DNA of 64,000 bases from Paracoccus aestuariivivens (GTDB lineage Bacteria > Pseudomonadota > Alphaproteobacteria > Rhodobacterales > Rhodobacteraceae), in NCBI RefSeq assembly GCF_009711225.1, contig NZ_WMIE01000001.1, positions 1,054,001-1,118,000 of the forward strand, written 5' to 3'. Shown here piece after piece: positions 35,695 through 45,048 of this stretch; within the stretch, counting starts at the first letter, position 1; every line of letters starts with the position of its first letter. A model generated the notes under the pieces. The model was not told the origin of the DNA. It saw only the letters and a program-made list of their open reading frames with translations, and did no database searches. The translations under genes were made by a program, and so were the position numbers.

Positions 35695-37197
35695 GTGACC
35701 AACACGGACGAACAGCTCCAGCAGGGCAAAGGCCCGCGGAACCAGTGGAAAACTCTGGACAAGGATCTGGGTCGGATCAGCATTCTCGAACAAGCATCCG
35801 CCACCGTGTCGCGCCCTCTGGTCGCACCGGGGCTGGCCCTGCTTTTCGTCGTTGCCGTCGCGATGATCGCCTTGTCATTGATCGGTGCCAGTTCATCGGG
35901 ACTGGTGATCGTGGGTGCTGCCGTTGTCGCCGCCTATATGGCGCTGAATATCGGCGCAAATGACGTCGCTAACAATATGGGGCCAGCGGTCGGCGCAAAG
36001 GCGTTGACCATGGGCTCGGCCCTTGTGATCGCTGCGGTTTTTGAAACCGCAGGCGCATTGATCGCTGGCGGCGACGTGGTCAGCACGATTTCCTCGGGGA
36101 TCGTGTCGCCCGCTGCCGTGCAGGATTCGGCTACCTTTGTCTGGCTGATGCTGTCGGCCCTGATCGCGGCCGCCTTGTGGATCAACGTGGCAACCATTCT
36201 TGGCGCGCCGGTATCGACGACGCACTCGGTCGTCGGCGGCGTTGTCGGCGCGGGCGTTGTCGCCGCGGGTTTCAACGCGGTAAACTGGTGGCAGATGACC
36301 AGCATCGCGGCAAGCTGGGTCATCTCTCCGGTCATGGGCGGTGTTGTCGCAGCCCTGCTTCTGGCGTTCATCAAGGCCAAGATCGCCTATGTGGACGACA
36401 AGATCGCTGCGGCCCGGAAATGGGTTCCGGTCCTGATCGGCCTGATGGCAGGGGTTTTCGCGACCTATCTGGCGATGAAGGGCCTGCGCCGCATCATCGA
36501 CATCGACGCCACCATGGCGCTGTGGATCGGGGTTGGCGTTGGCATTTTTTCATGGTTTGCGTCTCGCCCCATGATCGAACGTCAGTCGCGCGGGCTTGAG
36601 AACCGCAAGAAATCCTTGCGGACATTGTTCGCCGCGCCATTGATCATTTCGGCTGCGCTGCTTTCCTTCGCCCACGGAGCGAACGATGTCGCGAACGCCG
36701 TCGGGCCTTTGGCGGCCGTGGTCCATACCGTTCAAATGGGAGACGTTTCGTCCTCGGTCCATATCCCTACCTGGGTGATGGTGATCGGTGCAGTCGGGAT
36801 CTCGCTCGGGCTGCTTCTGTTCGGACCGAAGCTGATCATGCTGGTCGGCGACCAGATCACCAAACTGAACCCGATGCGAGCCTATTGCGTCGCGCTGTCG
36901 GCGGCTGTCACGGTCATCATCGCAAGCTGGCTCGGGCTTCCCGTCAGTTCGACCCATATCGCGGTCGGCGGCATCTTCGGCGTGGGCTTTTTCCGCGAAT
37001 GGCATGCCGAGCGGCGCGCCCGTATGCTGGGCCTGCAAAAAGGCAAGGTCGTCTCTCCAGATGAGCGGCGCCGTCGCAAGCTGGTTCGCCGTTCGCACGC
37101 AGTGACGGTCGCCGCAGCATGGGTCATCACGGTCCCGTTCTCGGCGCTGCTGTCGGCGGGCATCTACTATCTGCTGTCGCATCTTACGCTGGGCTGA
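35695..37197 (+). CDS. Inorganic phosphate transporter (PiT family)
   Basis: A 500-residue permease. The two PiT signature repeats are clear: GANDVANNMGPAVGAKALTMG near residue 85 and GANDVANAVGPLAAVV near residue 330, each in the duplicated half. Further family segments are GAPVSTTHSVVGGVVGAG and GLPVSSTHIAVGGIFGVG. It has an N-terminal cytoplasmic extension of about 40 residues and a charged loop near residue 300. The start is GTG with only a weak upstream purine stretch, so the exact start is uncertain. It has its own terminator. Low-affinity, proton-coupled phosphate (metal phosphate) uptake is the family role. Confidence 0.9.
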   Translation: MTNTDEQLQQGKGPRNQWKTLDKDLGRISILEQASATVSRPLVAPGLALLFVVAVAMIALSLIGASSSGLVIVGAAVVAAYMALNIGANDVANNMGPAVGAKALTMGSALVIAAVFETAGALIAGGDVVSTISSGIVSPAAVQDSATFVWLMLSALIAAALWINVATILGAPVSTTHSVVGGVVGAGVVAAGFNAVNWWQMTSIAASWVISPVMGGVVAALLLAFIKAKIAYVDDKIAAARKWVPVLIGLMAGVFATYLAMKGLRRIIDIDATMALWIGVGVGIFSWFASRPMIERQSRGLENRKKSLRTLFAAPLIISAALLSFAHGANDVANAVGPLAAVVHTVQMGDVSSSVHIPTWVMVIGAVGISLGLLLFGPKLIMLVGDQITKLNPMRAYCVALSAAVTVIIASWLGLPVSSTHIAVGGIFGVGFFREWHAERRARMLGLQKGKVVSPDERRRRKLVRRSHAVTVAAAWVITVPFSALLSAGIYYLLSHLTLG

Positions 37198-37217
37198 TAT
37201 TTCCGGTCGGAAGCGAC

Positions 37218-37251
37218 AAAGGCCGTGTGCAGGCAATGGCACACGGCCTTT
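37218..37251 (+). terminator. Terminator after the phosphate transporter gene
   Basis: AAAGGCCGTGTGC pairs with GCACACGGCCTTT around an eight-base loop, 20 bases after the stop. Confidence 0.88.
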
Positions 37252-37255
37252 CTGT

Positions 37256-37270
37256 ATGACGTAACGTCAT
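37256..37270. promoter_or_regulatory. Perfect 15-base palindrome upstream of the signalling operon
   Basis: ATGACGT-A-ACGTCAT lies directly after the phosphate transporter terminator, 95 bases before the EcfG-type promoter. Possible operator; no factor can be named. Confidence 0.35.
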
Positions 37271-37364
37271 TGCCAGTGTTGATTGACCCTTTCGCGCCGA
37301 CACGACTAGTCCTGCTGCATGTCCGCATGATCCCAAAGGCGTGGACGCGTATTTCGCCCGCACC

Positions 37365-37390
37365 GGAACCTTCTCGCCAAGGCCCGCGTT
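37365..37390 (+). promoter_or_regulatory. EcfG-type general stress promoter
   Basis: GGAAC at 37365-37369, exactly 17 bases, then CGTT at 37387-37390. This is the consensus -35/-10 pair of alphaproteobacterial EcfG (general stress) promoters. It lies 83 bases before the start of the hybrid kinase gene, on the same strand. Confidence 0.7.
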
Positions 37391-37472
37391 TTGGCAGGTT
37401 ATGAACGAACGGGGCGGAGGGCAAATCTTTGACTTTACTTGGGATTAATGGTTATGCGCGGAGCATCTCCGC

Positions 37473-40400
37473 GTGAAATCCGTTCCTGAAGGCGTCATTC
37501 TTGCGCTCATCTCGGCCATCGCGGTCACGGTACTTTTTCTCGACACCATTTTCCCGCTGGGTACGGCGATCTGGCTGATCTACCTGTTGCCACTGGTCAT
37601 TTCATACGCGTCAAATCGTCCCATCACCCCTCCGGTCGTCGCGATGGCGGTGACCGTGCTGATCATCGTCGGATTCCAGCTGGCCGACCCAGGTGTCGCG
37701 CCGCATATCGCGATCATCAACCGCGCCTTGGCCAGCCTTGTCATTCTGCTGCTGGGTGGCCTTGGCAATATCCTGATCCGGAACCGTATCGCGTTTGCAC
37801 AATCCGAATGGGTGCAACGCAACGAGCTTGGCTTGGGGCGCGTTCTGCAAGGCGAACAATCGGTCGAGACGCTGGGCGACAATGCCTTGCGAAGCCTCGC
37901 CGAGTCACTAGGCGCACGCGCCGCAATCGCCTATGCCCGCGAAGGCGACAACCTGCGCCGCATCGCAAGCTGGGGAACGGATGCGGCGGACACATCAGGC
38001 AATATCGGCAAAGGCGACGGCCATTTGTGGCGGGCCGTTAGGGACAACCGCGTGGTTTCGCTGGCGACGGATCGCGACAACGCTTTGGGCTGGGGCTCGG
38101 GTTTGCTGCGCGGGACCGCCGCCCATGCGGCGATTGTGCCGCTGCACGACGCCGGACATATCAATGGCGTGATCGAGTTCGGTCTGGACAAGGCCCCCGA
38201 CACCGGTGGGCAGGCTCTGCTGGAACGGATAGGAGAACGTATCGGTATCGCCCTGAAATCAGCACGTTACCGCGAAAACCTGCGCGAACTTCTTGAGGAA
38301 ACCCGCAGGCAAGCCGAAGAATTGCGCAGCCATACCGAAGAATTGGCCGCAACCAACGAGGAACTTGAGGAACAGACCCGCGCTTTGCAGGAAAGCGAGC
38401 GTCGCCTGTCCGCTCAACAGGCCGAGCTTGAGCAACAGAATGCGCAGCTTGAAAGCCAGACGCAGCAGTTGGAAGAGCAGCGGGACGCATTGGCCCGCTC
38501 GCGCAGGCAATTGGTCGAACAGGCCGAAAAGCTTGCCCGCGAGAGCCGCTATAAATCCGAATTTGTCGCGAACATGTCGCACGAGTTGCGCACGCCGCTG
38601 AACGCGCTGTTGATCATGGCGCGGCTTCTGGCCGACAACCGGACAAGCAACCTGACCGATGAGCAGGTCCGCTGGGCCGACACGATCGAAAGTTCGGGTC
38701 AGGATTTGCTGGCGCTGATCAACGACATTCTGGATCTGGCCAAGATCGAGGCCGGAAAGCTGGAAGTATCTCCCGAAACGCTTGCTCCGGCGGGAATAGC
38801 CGCACGCTTGATGCGCAAATTCGAGGATCAGGCCCGCAGCAAGGGGCTGGAACTTCAAGCCGAAATCCGCCCCAATCTGGGCGAGATCCGTACCGATCCG
38901 TCGCGGCTGGATCAGATCCTGCGCAACTTCCTGTCGAACGCCCTGAAATTCACCGAGCGCGGACGCATCACGATCCGCGTCGATGAAGTCGATGGCGAGA
39001 TCACCTTTGCCGTGCAGGACACGGGAATCGGCATCGCGCAATCCGAACAGGAAGGCATCTTCGAAGCATTCCGTCAGGCCGATGGAACCATTTCGCGCAA
39101 ATACGGCGGGACCGGTTTGGGCCTGTCTATCTCGCGCGAACTAGCCGAATTGCTGCATGGACGGATCGCGGTGGAAAGCCAATCCGGTCGCGGCAGCACC
39201 TTCACCTTGACCCTGCCGCGCGACATCGCTCCCGGTGAGCAGCCGAGGCCCTTGATGGACACCGGTCCGGTTCCGCAAGCCCGTCGTGACACGTTCGACA
39301 AGGTTAGCGCGGAACCCGCGGAACTTGCCGAGATCTCGGATGACCGTCATGTCATCGACACCGGCGACCGGGTCATTCTTCTGGTCGAAGACGACATCGC
39401 TTTCGCACGACTTCTGCTGGACCTTGCCCGTGAGTTGGGATTCCGAGCAGTCGTCGTCGGGACTGCCGATGATGCCGTGCGGGCCGCACATCGCTATTTG
39501 CCGCAGGGGATCGTGCTGGACATGGGCTTGCCCGATCACACCGGCCTTTCGGTCTTGGACCGGCTGAAGCGCGACCTCGCGACGCGGCACATTCCGGTGC
39601 ATGTCGTTTCGGCCAATGACTACACGCGCGAAGCGATGTCTCAGGGCGCGATGAGCTATCTGATCAAGCCGGTTGACCGCGCGGCGCTGACCGATGTGAT
39701 CCAGCGTTTGGGCTCGGCCACCCAGCAACCGATGCGCCGCGTCCTGATCGTCGAGGATGATCCGGCGCAGCTTGAGGGACTCAAGGCAATGCTCGCCAAT
39801 GATCGGGTCGAAACGATCGGCGCCTCGACCGCGGCCGAAGCCTTGGCCGCCTGCCGCGAGACCAGCTTTGATTGCATCGTGCTGGACATGACGCTGCCCG
39901 ATGCCTCGGGCTTTGACGTGTTGCAGGAATTGCACGCGGACGAGGCGGCTTCATTCCCGCCTGTCATCGTCTATACCGCCCGCGCCTTGGACCAGAACGA
40001 GGAACTGCAACTGCGCCGTTACTCGAAATCGATCATCATCAAGGGCGCGAAATCCCCCGAACGGCTGATCGACGAGGTCACCCTGTTTCTGCATCAGGTC
40101 GTTTCCGATCTGCCCCCGCGTCAGCGCGAGATGCTGGCCGCTTCGCTCAGTCGCGACAACCTGCTAGACGGGCGCCGTATCCTTGTCGTCGAAGATGACA
40201 TCCGCAACGTCTATGCGCTGACCGGCATTTTTGAGCCGCACGGGGCCGAGGTCCAGATCGCCCGCAATGGGCGCGAAGCGCTTGAGATTCTGGGTCGCGT
40301 GGCCGATGGCGGCGCTCCCTCGATCGATCTGGTGCTGATGGATGTGATGATGCCCGAAATGGACGGGCTGACCGCCACCCGCGAGATCCGCAAGATCGAA

Positions 40401-40553
40401 CGCTGGCGCTCGCTGCCGATCATCATGCTGACCGCCAAGGCGATGGCGGACGATCAGGCGCAATGCCTTGCCGCCGGAGCGAATGATTACCTGTCCAAGC
40501 CGATAGAAGTCGGCAAGCTTTTGTCCTTGGCAAGGGTTTGGATGCCCCGATGA
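37473..40553 (+). CDS. Membrane-anchored hybrid histidine kinase with GAF domain and three receivers
   Basis: A 1026-residue protein. Residues 5-105 have about four membrane segments. Residues 125-265 resemble a GAF sensor domain. Residues 275-365 are a long coiled coil rich in Glu/Gln (EELAATNEELEEQ). The kinase core has the phospho-acceptor in SHELRTPLNALL (near 370) and ATPase boxes including DTGIGIAQSEQ and YGGTGLGLSIS. Three receivers follow, at about 630-745 (ILLVEDD, VLDMGLPD), 755-870 (LIVEDD, VLDMTLPD) and 905-1026 (LVVEDD, LMDVMMPEMDG). The start is GTG. The stop overlaps the cheR start. An EcfG-type promoter lies upstream, suggesting expression in general stress. The signal is unknown. 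Confidence 0.9.
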   Translation: MKSVPEGVILALISAIAVTVLFLDTIFPLGTAIWLIYLLPLVISYASNRPITPPVVAMAVTVLIIVGFQLADPGVAPHIAIINRALASLVILLLGGLGNILIRNRIAFAQSEWVQRNELGLGRVLQGEQSVETLGDNALRSLAESLGARAAIAYAREGDNLRRIASWGTDAADTSGNIGKGDGHLWRAVRDNRVVSLATDRDNALGWGSGLLRGTAAHAAIVPLHDAGHINGVIEFGLDKAPDTGGQALLERIGERIGIALKSARYRENLRELLEETRRQAEELRSHTEELAATNEELEEQTRALQESERRLSAQQAELEQQNAQLESQTQQLEEQRDALARSRRQLVEQAEKLARESRYKSEFVANMSHELRTPLNALLIMARLLADNRTSNLTDEQVRWADTIESSGQDLLALINDILDLAKIEAGKLEVSPETLAPAGIAARLMRKFEDQARSKGLELQAEIRPNLGEIRTDPSRLDQILRNFLSNALKFTERGRITIRVDEVDGEITFAVQDTGIGIAQSEQEGIFEAFRQADGTISRKYGGTGLGLSISRELAELLHGRIAVESQSGRGSTFTLTLPRDIAPGEQPRPLMDTGPVPQARRDTFDKVSAEPAELAEISDDRHVIDTGDRVILLVEDDIAFARLLLDLARELGFRAVVVGTADDAVRAAHRYLPQGIVLDMGLPDHTGLSVLDRLKRDLATRHIPVHVVSANDYTREAMSQGAMSYLIKPVDRAALTDVIQRLGSATQQPMRRVLIVEDDPAQLEGLKAMLANDRVETIGASTAAEALAACRETSFDCIVLDMTLPDASGFDVLQELHADEAASFPPVIVYTARALDQNEELQLRRYSKSIIIKGAKSPERLIDEVTLFLHQVVSDLPPRQREMLAASLSRDNLLDGRRILVVEDDIRNVYALTGIFEPHGAEVQIARNGREALEILGRVADGGAPSIDLVLMDVMMPEMDGLTATREIRKIERWRSLPIIMLTAKAMADDQAQCLAAGANDYLSKPIEVGKLLSLARVWMPR

Positions 40554-41413
40554 GCATCCGGCCCGTTCAGACAATGTCGGTGGAACAGATCGAGTTGGAT
40601 CTGTTCCTGGAAGCACTACATCGCCGCTACCATTACGATTTCCGGTCCTATTCGCGCGCCTCTCTGGCCCGCCGTGCAGATGTCGCGCGCCAACGGCTTG
40701 GATGCGAGACCTTGTCCGACGCCCAACGCCGCCTGCTGCACGAACCCGCCGTTCTGGCAGAGGTGATCGACGCGATGACCGTACAGGTCAGCGAGTTCTT
40801 CCGCGACCCCGACTATTACAAGGCCCTGCGCAACGAGGTCTTGCCGCATCTTCACACCTATTCCTCGCTCAAGGTTTGGGTGGCAGGCTGCGCCAACGGT
40901 GAGGAGCTTTACTCCTTGGCGATCCTGTTTCGCGAGGAAGGGTTGCTGGACCGGACAATCTTCTACGCGACCGAGATCAACCGCCGCGCCTTGGCCAAGG
41001 CTTCCGCCGGAGTTTATGACATCGATCGCCTGCCCGGTTTCTCGGTGAATTACCAACGTGCAGGAGGGTGTGGATCGTTATCGGATCACTACACCGCCGC
41101 TTATGGTCGGGCCGTGTTCGACCGCAGCCTGCGCAATCGCGTGGTCTTTAGCGAGCACGATCTGGCAACCGATGAGGTTTTCTCGGAAGTCCATCTGATT
41201 TCCTGCCGCAACGTACTGATTTATTTCGATGACACCTTACAGAACCGGGTTTTCCGTCTTTTCACGGATTCACTGGTGCGGGGCGGGTTTCTGGGGTTAG
41301 GCGCCCATGAAACCCTGCGCTTCTCCGACCACGCGACGTCATATTCCGACTTCAACGAAAAAGAGCGCATCTGGCGCCGCACCGCATCGCAGGAGGTATA
41401 TCATGCCCGATGA
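40550..41413 (+). CDS. CheR-type protein-glutamate methyltransferase
   Basis: A 287-residue CheR homologue. The N-terminal helical domain (YHYDFRSYSRASLARR, then ARQRLG) is followed by the SAM-binding fold with WVAGCANGEELYSLAI near residue 105, where the usual GEEPYS is GEELYS. It also has the CheR motifs VSEFFRDP and SCRNVLIYFD. CheR normally methylates chemoreceptors. There is no receptor, CheB, CheA or CheW in the window. The ATG overlaps the upstream kinase stop, and the gene overlaps the next by 11 bases, so the three products probably act together. The target may be the kinase coiled coil, which is inference. Confidence 0.88.
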   Translation: MSIRPVQTMSVEQIELDLFLEALHRRYHYDFRSYSRASLARRADVARQRLGCETLSDAQRRLLHEPAVLAEVIDAMTVQVSEFFRDPDYYKALRNEVLPHLHTYSSLKVWVAGCANGEELYSLAILFREEGLLDRTIFYATEINRRALAKASAGVYDIDRLPGFSVNYQRAGGCGSLSDHYTAAYGRAVFDRSLRNRVVFSEHDLATDEVFSEVHLISCRNVLIYFDDTLQNRVFRLFTDSLVRGGFLGLGAHETLRFSDHATSYSDFNEKERIWRRTASQEVYHAR

Positions 41414-43211
41414 TCAGATCCGTTTTCTTATCGTAGACGATATCCAAGAGAACATGATCGCACTCGAGGCTCTCCTGCGCCGCGACGGGCTCCGGATCGA
41501 TTTCGCGGGCTCGGCCACCGAGGCGCTTGAAATGATGCTGGTCAACGATTACGCGCTGGCCTTCCTTGACGTGCAGATGCCCGAGATCGACGGTTACGAG
41601 CTGGCCGAGTTGATGCGCGGGGCGGAGCGTACACGCGGGGTTCCGATCATCTTCGTGACTGCCGCAGACCGTGACGAAAGGCGCCGTTTCCGAGGTTATG
41701 AAGCGGGCGCGGTCGATTACATTTTCAAGCCGCTAGATCCGCTCATCCTGCGGTCAAAGGCCGAAGTCTTTTTCCGGATCGGCAGGCAGGCGCGTGAACT
41801 CGAGCGTCAGCGCGATGAAATGCGGGTATTGGCGCACCATCGGGACGTCGCGATTTCGCGGCTCAAGGCGCATGCGGACAACTCTCCGTTGGCTCTGGTC
41901 GAATGCGACCGCGATCTGACGATCAGAAGCTGGTCGCAGGGGGCCGAGCGGATGTTCGGCGTATCCGCCGAACAAATGCTGGGACAAACCATCGGGCAGC
42001 ATCGTTGGCTGGCTTCCGACGCCTGCACGGTGTTGCAAGGCTGGATCGACAACGGGACCAGCGCCCCCCGCCACAGCACCGAAATGACCGCCACCCGCAA
42101 CGACGGCGAGTCCATCCATTGCGAGGTGTTCGGCTCGATCCTGCGCGATCCGACGGACGGAAACCTGTCGCTTTCGCTTCAGATGCTGGACGTGACCGAA
42201 CGGCGACGCGCCGAAGAGGTCCGCAGCCTTCTGATCGGCGAACTCAACCACCGGATCAAGAACACATTGGCCAATGTGCAGGCCATCGCGCGCCAGACCC
42301 TGCGGCAAGCCGATAACATCGATGATTTCGAGCAGGTCTTTATCGGCCGCCTTCTGGCTTTGTCGCGTGCGCATTCGATCCTGTCCGATGTGACATGGAC
42401 CAGCGCCCCGCTTGACCATCTAATAGACGAACAGATCCGTGCGGGTACGCTTGACGCCATGCGGTTGGTGCGCAAGGGCCCGAAGGTCCAGCTCTCGCCG
42501 GAAAACACGCTTCGTCTTGCGCTGAGCCTGCACGAACTGGGAACCAACGCCGCCAAGTACGGCGCATTGTCGGTTCCGGGCGGCGTGGTTGATCTTAGCT
42601 GGAAGACCGTCGGGCAAAGCCTTGTTCTGAAATGGGAAGAACGCGGCGGCCCTACTGTCTCGCCTCCGGCCCGGACAGGGTTCGGCATGACGTTGATCCA
42701 TGCAAGTGCTGGCGGCGAAGAGGATACCGTACAAGCCGATTGGCGCGAAACGGGGGTGATCTGGACCATCACGCTGCCGGTTGGCGTCGAAACGCTGAAG
42801 ACCAAAACGGCCGCCAAGCCGGTTGAAAACATACGAGGCCCGATGAAGCGCTCGGAACTGGGCGGGTCGCGTGTTCTGGTGGTCGAGGACGAGCCGCTCG
42901 TCGCTCTGGATATCAGCCACGAACTCAAGGCCGCCGGAGCATTGTCGGTCAATATCGCACGCACCATAGGTCAGGCACTGCAAGCGATCGAGCATTCGGA
43001 TATCGACGTGGCATTGCTTGATGGCAACCTCTCGGGCGAGCGGGTTGACGAGGTGGCCTTTGCGCTCAGCCGACGAGCCATCCCGTTCTGTTTTGTGTCC
43101 GGTTATGGCCGCCAGCACCTGCCGCAAGACTTTCAGGACGCGCCGATTATCGAGAAGCCGTTTCGGGCCGATGCACTGCTACCGGTCCTTAATGAGTTGA
43201 TCCGGTCATGA
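41403..43211 (+). CDS. Receiver-PAS-HWE histidine kinase-receiver protein
   Basis: A 602-residue soluble protein. Residues 5-125 are a receiver (FLIVDDIQENM, LAFLDVQMPEIDG, YIFKPLDP). Residues 155-270 are a PAS domain. The HWE-type kinase has its phospho-histidine in ELNHRIKNTLANVQAIA (near 282), the N-box HELGTNAAKYGAL and the WEERGG motif typical of the HWE group. Residues 490-602 are a second receiver (VLVVEDEP, ALLDGNLSG, PIIEKPF). An AGGAGG ribosome site precedes the ATG inside the cheR end. HWE kinases often feed the general stress phosphorelay in alphaproteobacteria, which matches the EcfG-type promoter of this operon. Confidence 0.9.
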   Translation: MPDDQIRFLIVDDIQENMIALEALLRRDGLRIDFAGSATEALEMMLVNDYALAFLDVQMPEIDGYELAELMRGAERTRGVPIIFVTAADRDERRRFRGYEAGAVDYIFKPLDPLILRSKAEVFFRIGRQARELERQRDEMRVLAHHRDVAISRLKAHADNSPLALVECDRDLTIRSWSQGAERMFGVSAEQMLGQTIGQHRWLASDACTVLQGWIDNGTSAPRHSTEMTATRNDGESIHCEVFGSILRDPTDGNLSLSLQMLDVTERRRAEEVRSLLIGELNHRIKNTLANVQAIARQTLRQADNIDDFEQVFIGRLLALSRAHSILSDVTWTSAPLDHLIDEQIRAGTLDAMRLVRKGPKVQLSPENTLRLALSLHELGTNAAKYGALSVPGGVVDLSWKTVGQSLVLKWEERGGPTVSPPARTGFGMTLIHASAGGEEDTVQADWRETGVIWTITLPVGVETLKTKTAAKPVENIRGPMKRSELGGSRVLVVEDEPLVALDISHELKAAGALSVNIARTIGQALQAIEHSDIDVALLDGNLSGERVDEVAFALSRRAIPFCFVSGYGRQHLPQDFQDAPIIEKPFRADALLPVLNELIRS

Positions 43212-43367
43212 TCGGGTTAACCCACTGAAATAATCCCGATTGCGAGACAAGCATCGTTGCGTCTAGGCTGCATCCGATAGGCGCATTGATGCGGGATCGG
43301 GATTGGGTTCGGGGCGGCTTCCAGAATACGCATTCGCTGCGTCCGGCTTGGTTGGGCAGGGTCAACA

Positions 43368-44780
43368 ATGTTGCCCTTGATCGCACTGATCAGCTTTCCG
43401 GTCATCGTCGGCCTTCTGTTCTCGCGGATGGACTGGCAACGCGCGTTCATCTGGTCGATGCTGGGGGGGTATCTGTTTCTCGCTCCGGGTTATTCGATCA
43501 CCCTGCCGGGACTTCCGATCCTGAACAAACCCGCGCTGCCGGCACTGATATCGGCGCTGATGGTGTTTTTGCAAAAGGACACGCCAAAGGCGCTGGAACC
43601 ACCGCCACCTCGGGGTACATTCATCAATGTTCTCGTCGTCCTGAGTCTTCTTTCGCCCCTGCTGACCGCGATCACAAATAGCGACTCGATCACCGAGGGA
43701 AACACCTTCCGTCCCGGTATCTCGGCGACCTTCGCCATCGGCGATGTCATGCGCAGTTATCTCGAGATCCTACCTTTCCTTTTGGCCTACCGTATTTTGT
43801 GGAATGTCGAAGGGGCGTGGCGGCTGGTGCAGGCGATGGTGACCGGACTACTGGTCTATTCGTTCTTCATGTGGATGGAGGTCCGCTTCAGCCCGCAGAT
43901 GAACGTCTGGATTTACGGCTACTTCCAGCATGATTTCATCCAGACCATCCGTTACGGCGGATATCGTCCGATTGTCTTTCTCGAGCATCCGTTATGGGTC
44001 GCGTCGATCACCTTGATGGCATTCCTGTCGGCGATTGCACTCGCACGCCGAGATCGCGACGCCCGCAGCATGTTCAGGGCGGGCTATCTCGCCTTGCTGA
44101 TAGTGATCTGCAAATCGGCAGGCGCGCTTCTGCTGTCGATCATGTCGGCCCCATTGCTGCTGTTGGCGCGGCCGCAGATGATCATCCGCGTATCCTTGAT
44201 CGTCGGCACGATTGCATTTGCCTATCCGATCCTGCGCACGACGTCGCTGGTACCGCTTGATGCGATTGTGAATATCGCCCTTGACGTGTCTGTGGATCGC
44301 GGAAATTCCCTTGATTTCCGCCTGACCAATGAAGAACGCTTGCTGGAGCGCGCGATGGAGAGGCCCTTGTTTGGCTGGGGCGGTGGAGGGCGCTCGCTAT
44401 TCCTTGACCCCAATTCGGGCAATGTTTCCTCAATTCCCGACGGCTTGTGGGTGATCTGGTTGGGAAGCCGCGGAATCCTTGGTTACATGTGCCATTTCCT
44501 GATGTTGCTCGGCCCGATCTGGATACTGGCCGGAGCCGCCTTCAAGCACCGGAAAACCCAGAAGGCTATGGACCTGCTGCCATTGGCGTGCCTGTCGATG
44601 ATGTTGGCCACGAACCTGATCGACATCATCCCCAATGCCACGGCGACTCCGATCACCTGGCTGATCGCGGGCACAATCATGGGGAACGCACAGCGCATCG
44701 CACAGGGGATCAGCCAACCTGAAACGCAAGATGGCGCAAACCCGGAACCTGTCCGGCGTGGGTTAAGAACCGTCCTGTAG
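43368..44780 (+). CDS. Polytopic membrane protein, O-antigen ligase/polymerase-like
   Basis: A 470-residue inner-membrane protein with about 11-12 predicted segments. The layout resembles O-antigen ligase or Wzy polymerase families: hydrophobic halves, a periplasmic loop after MWMEVRFSPQMN, and a late loop with RLTNEERLLERAMERPLFGWGGGGRS, the FGxGxG-like signature of that group, then GLWVIWLGSRGILGY. A polymerase or ligase would join sugar repeat units at the periplasmic face. No glycosyltransferase gene is near, so it is an orphan here. The ATG has AGGG upstream. It could instead be a general unassigned membrane protein. Confidence 0.7.
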   Translation: MLPLIALISFPVIVGLLFSRMDWQRAFIWSMLGGYLFLAPGYSITLPGLPILNKPALPALISALMVFLQKDTPKALEPPPPRGTFINVLVVLSLLSPLLTAITNSDSITEGNTFRPGISATFAIGDVMRSYLEILPFLLAYRILWNVEGAWRLVQAMVTGLLVYSFFMWMEVRFSPQMNVWIYGYFQHDFIQTIRYGGYRPIVFLEHPLWVASITLMAFLSAIALARRDRDARSMFRAGYLALLIVICKSAGALLLSIMSAPLLLLARPQMIIRVSLIVGTIAFAYPILRTTSLVPLDAIVNIALDVSVDRGNSLDFRLTNEERLLERAMERPLFGWGGGGRSLFLDPNSGNVSSIPDGLWVIWLGSRGILGYMCHFLMLLGPIWILAGAAFKHRKTQKAMDLLPLACLSMMLATNLIDIIPNATATPITWLIAGTIMGNAQRIAQGISQPETQDGANPEPVRRGLRTVL

Positions 44781-44787
44781 CAGAGCT

Positions 44788-45048
44788 TCAGTTCGACGGT
44801 GCTGTATCTGAAAACTGGCGGGCCGACCCCATGCAATGCGCCAATGCGGAAGCGACCACATTGTTCAGGAAAATATCGGTAAGCTGTCCTTGGGCATCGA
44901 CAAACCTGACGGTCACCCCTGATCCGCTTATATCGAGCAGACTGAATGAAACGGGGGCGAGGATTCCATCCGCTCTGTCTGCACATCGGGATGACGGGAC
45001 GTTCACCAACATCTGATGGCGGGCGATTGCTTCTTCCTGATCTGTCAT
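44788..45048 (-). CDS. Small hypothetical protein
   Basis: An 86-residue frame starting MTDQEEAIARHQ, convergent with the O-antigen-ligase-like gene and ending seven bases from it. The middle (VSFSLLDISGSGVTVRFVDAQGQLTDIF) alternates polar and hydrophobic residues like a small beta barrel, loosely recalling PilZ-type folds but without the RxxxR and DxSxxG signature in full. AGGGA lies about a dozen bases before the ATG. A longer frame reaches 45102. There is no family match I recognise. Confidence 0.5.
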   Translation of the reverse strand: MTDQEEAIARHQMLVNVPSSRCADRADGILAPVSFSLLDISGSGVTVRFVDAQGQLTDIFLNNVVASALAHCMGSARQFSDTAPSN

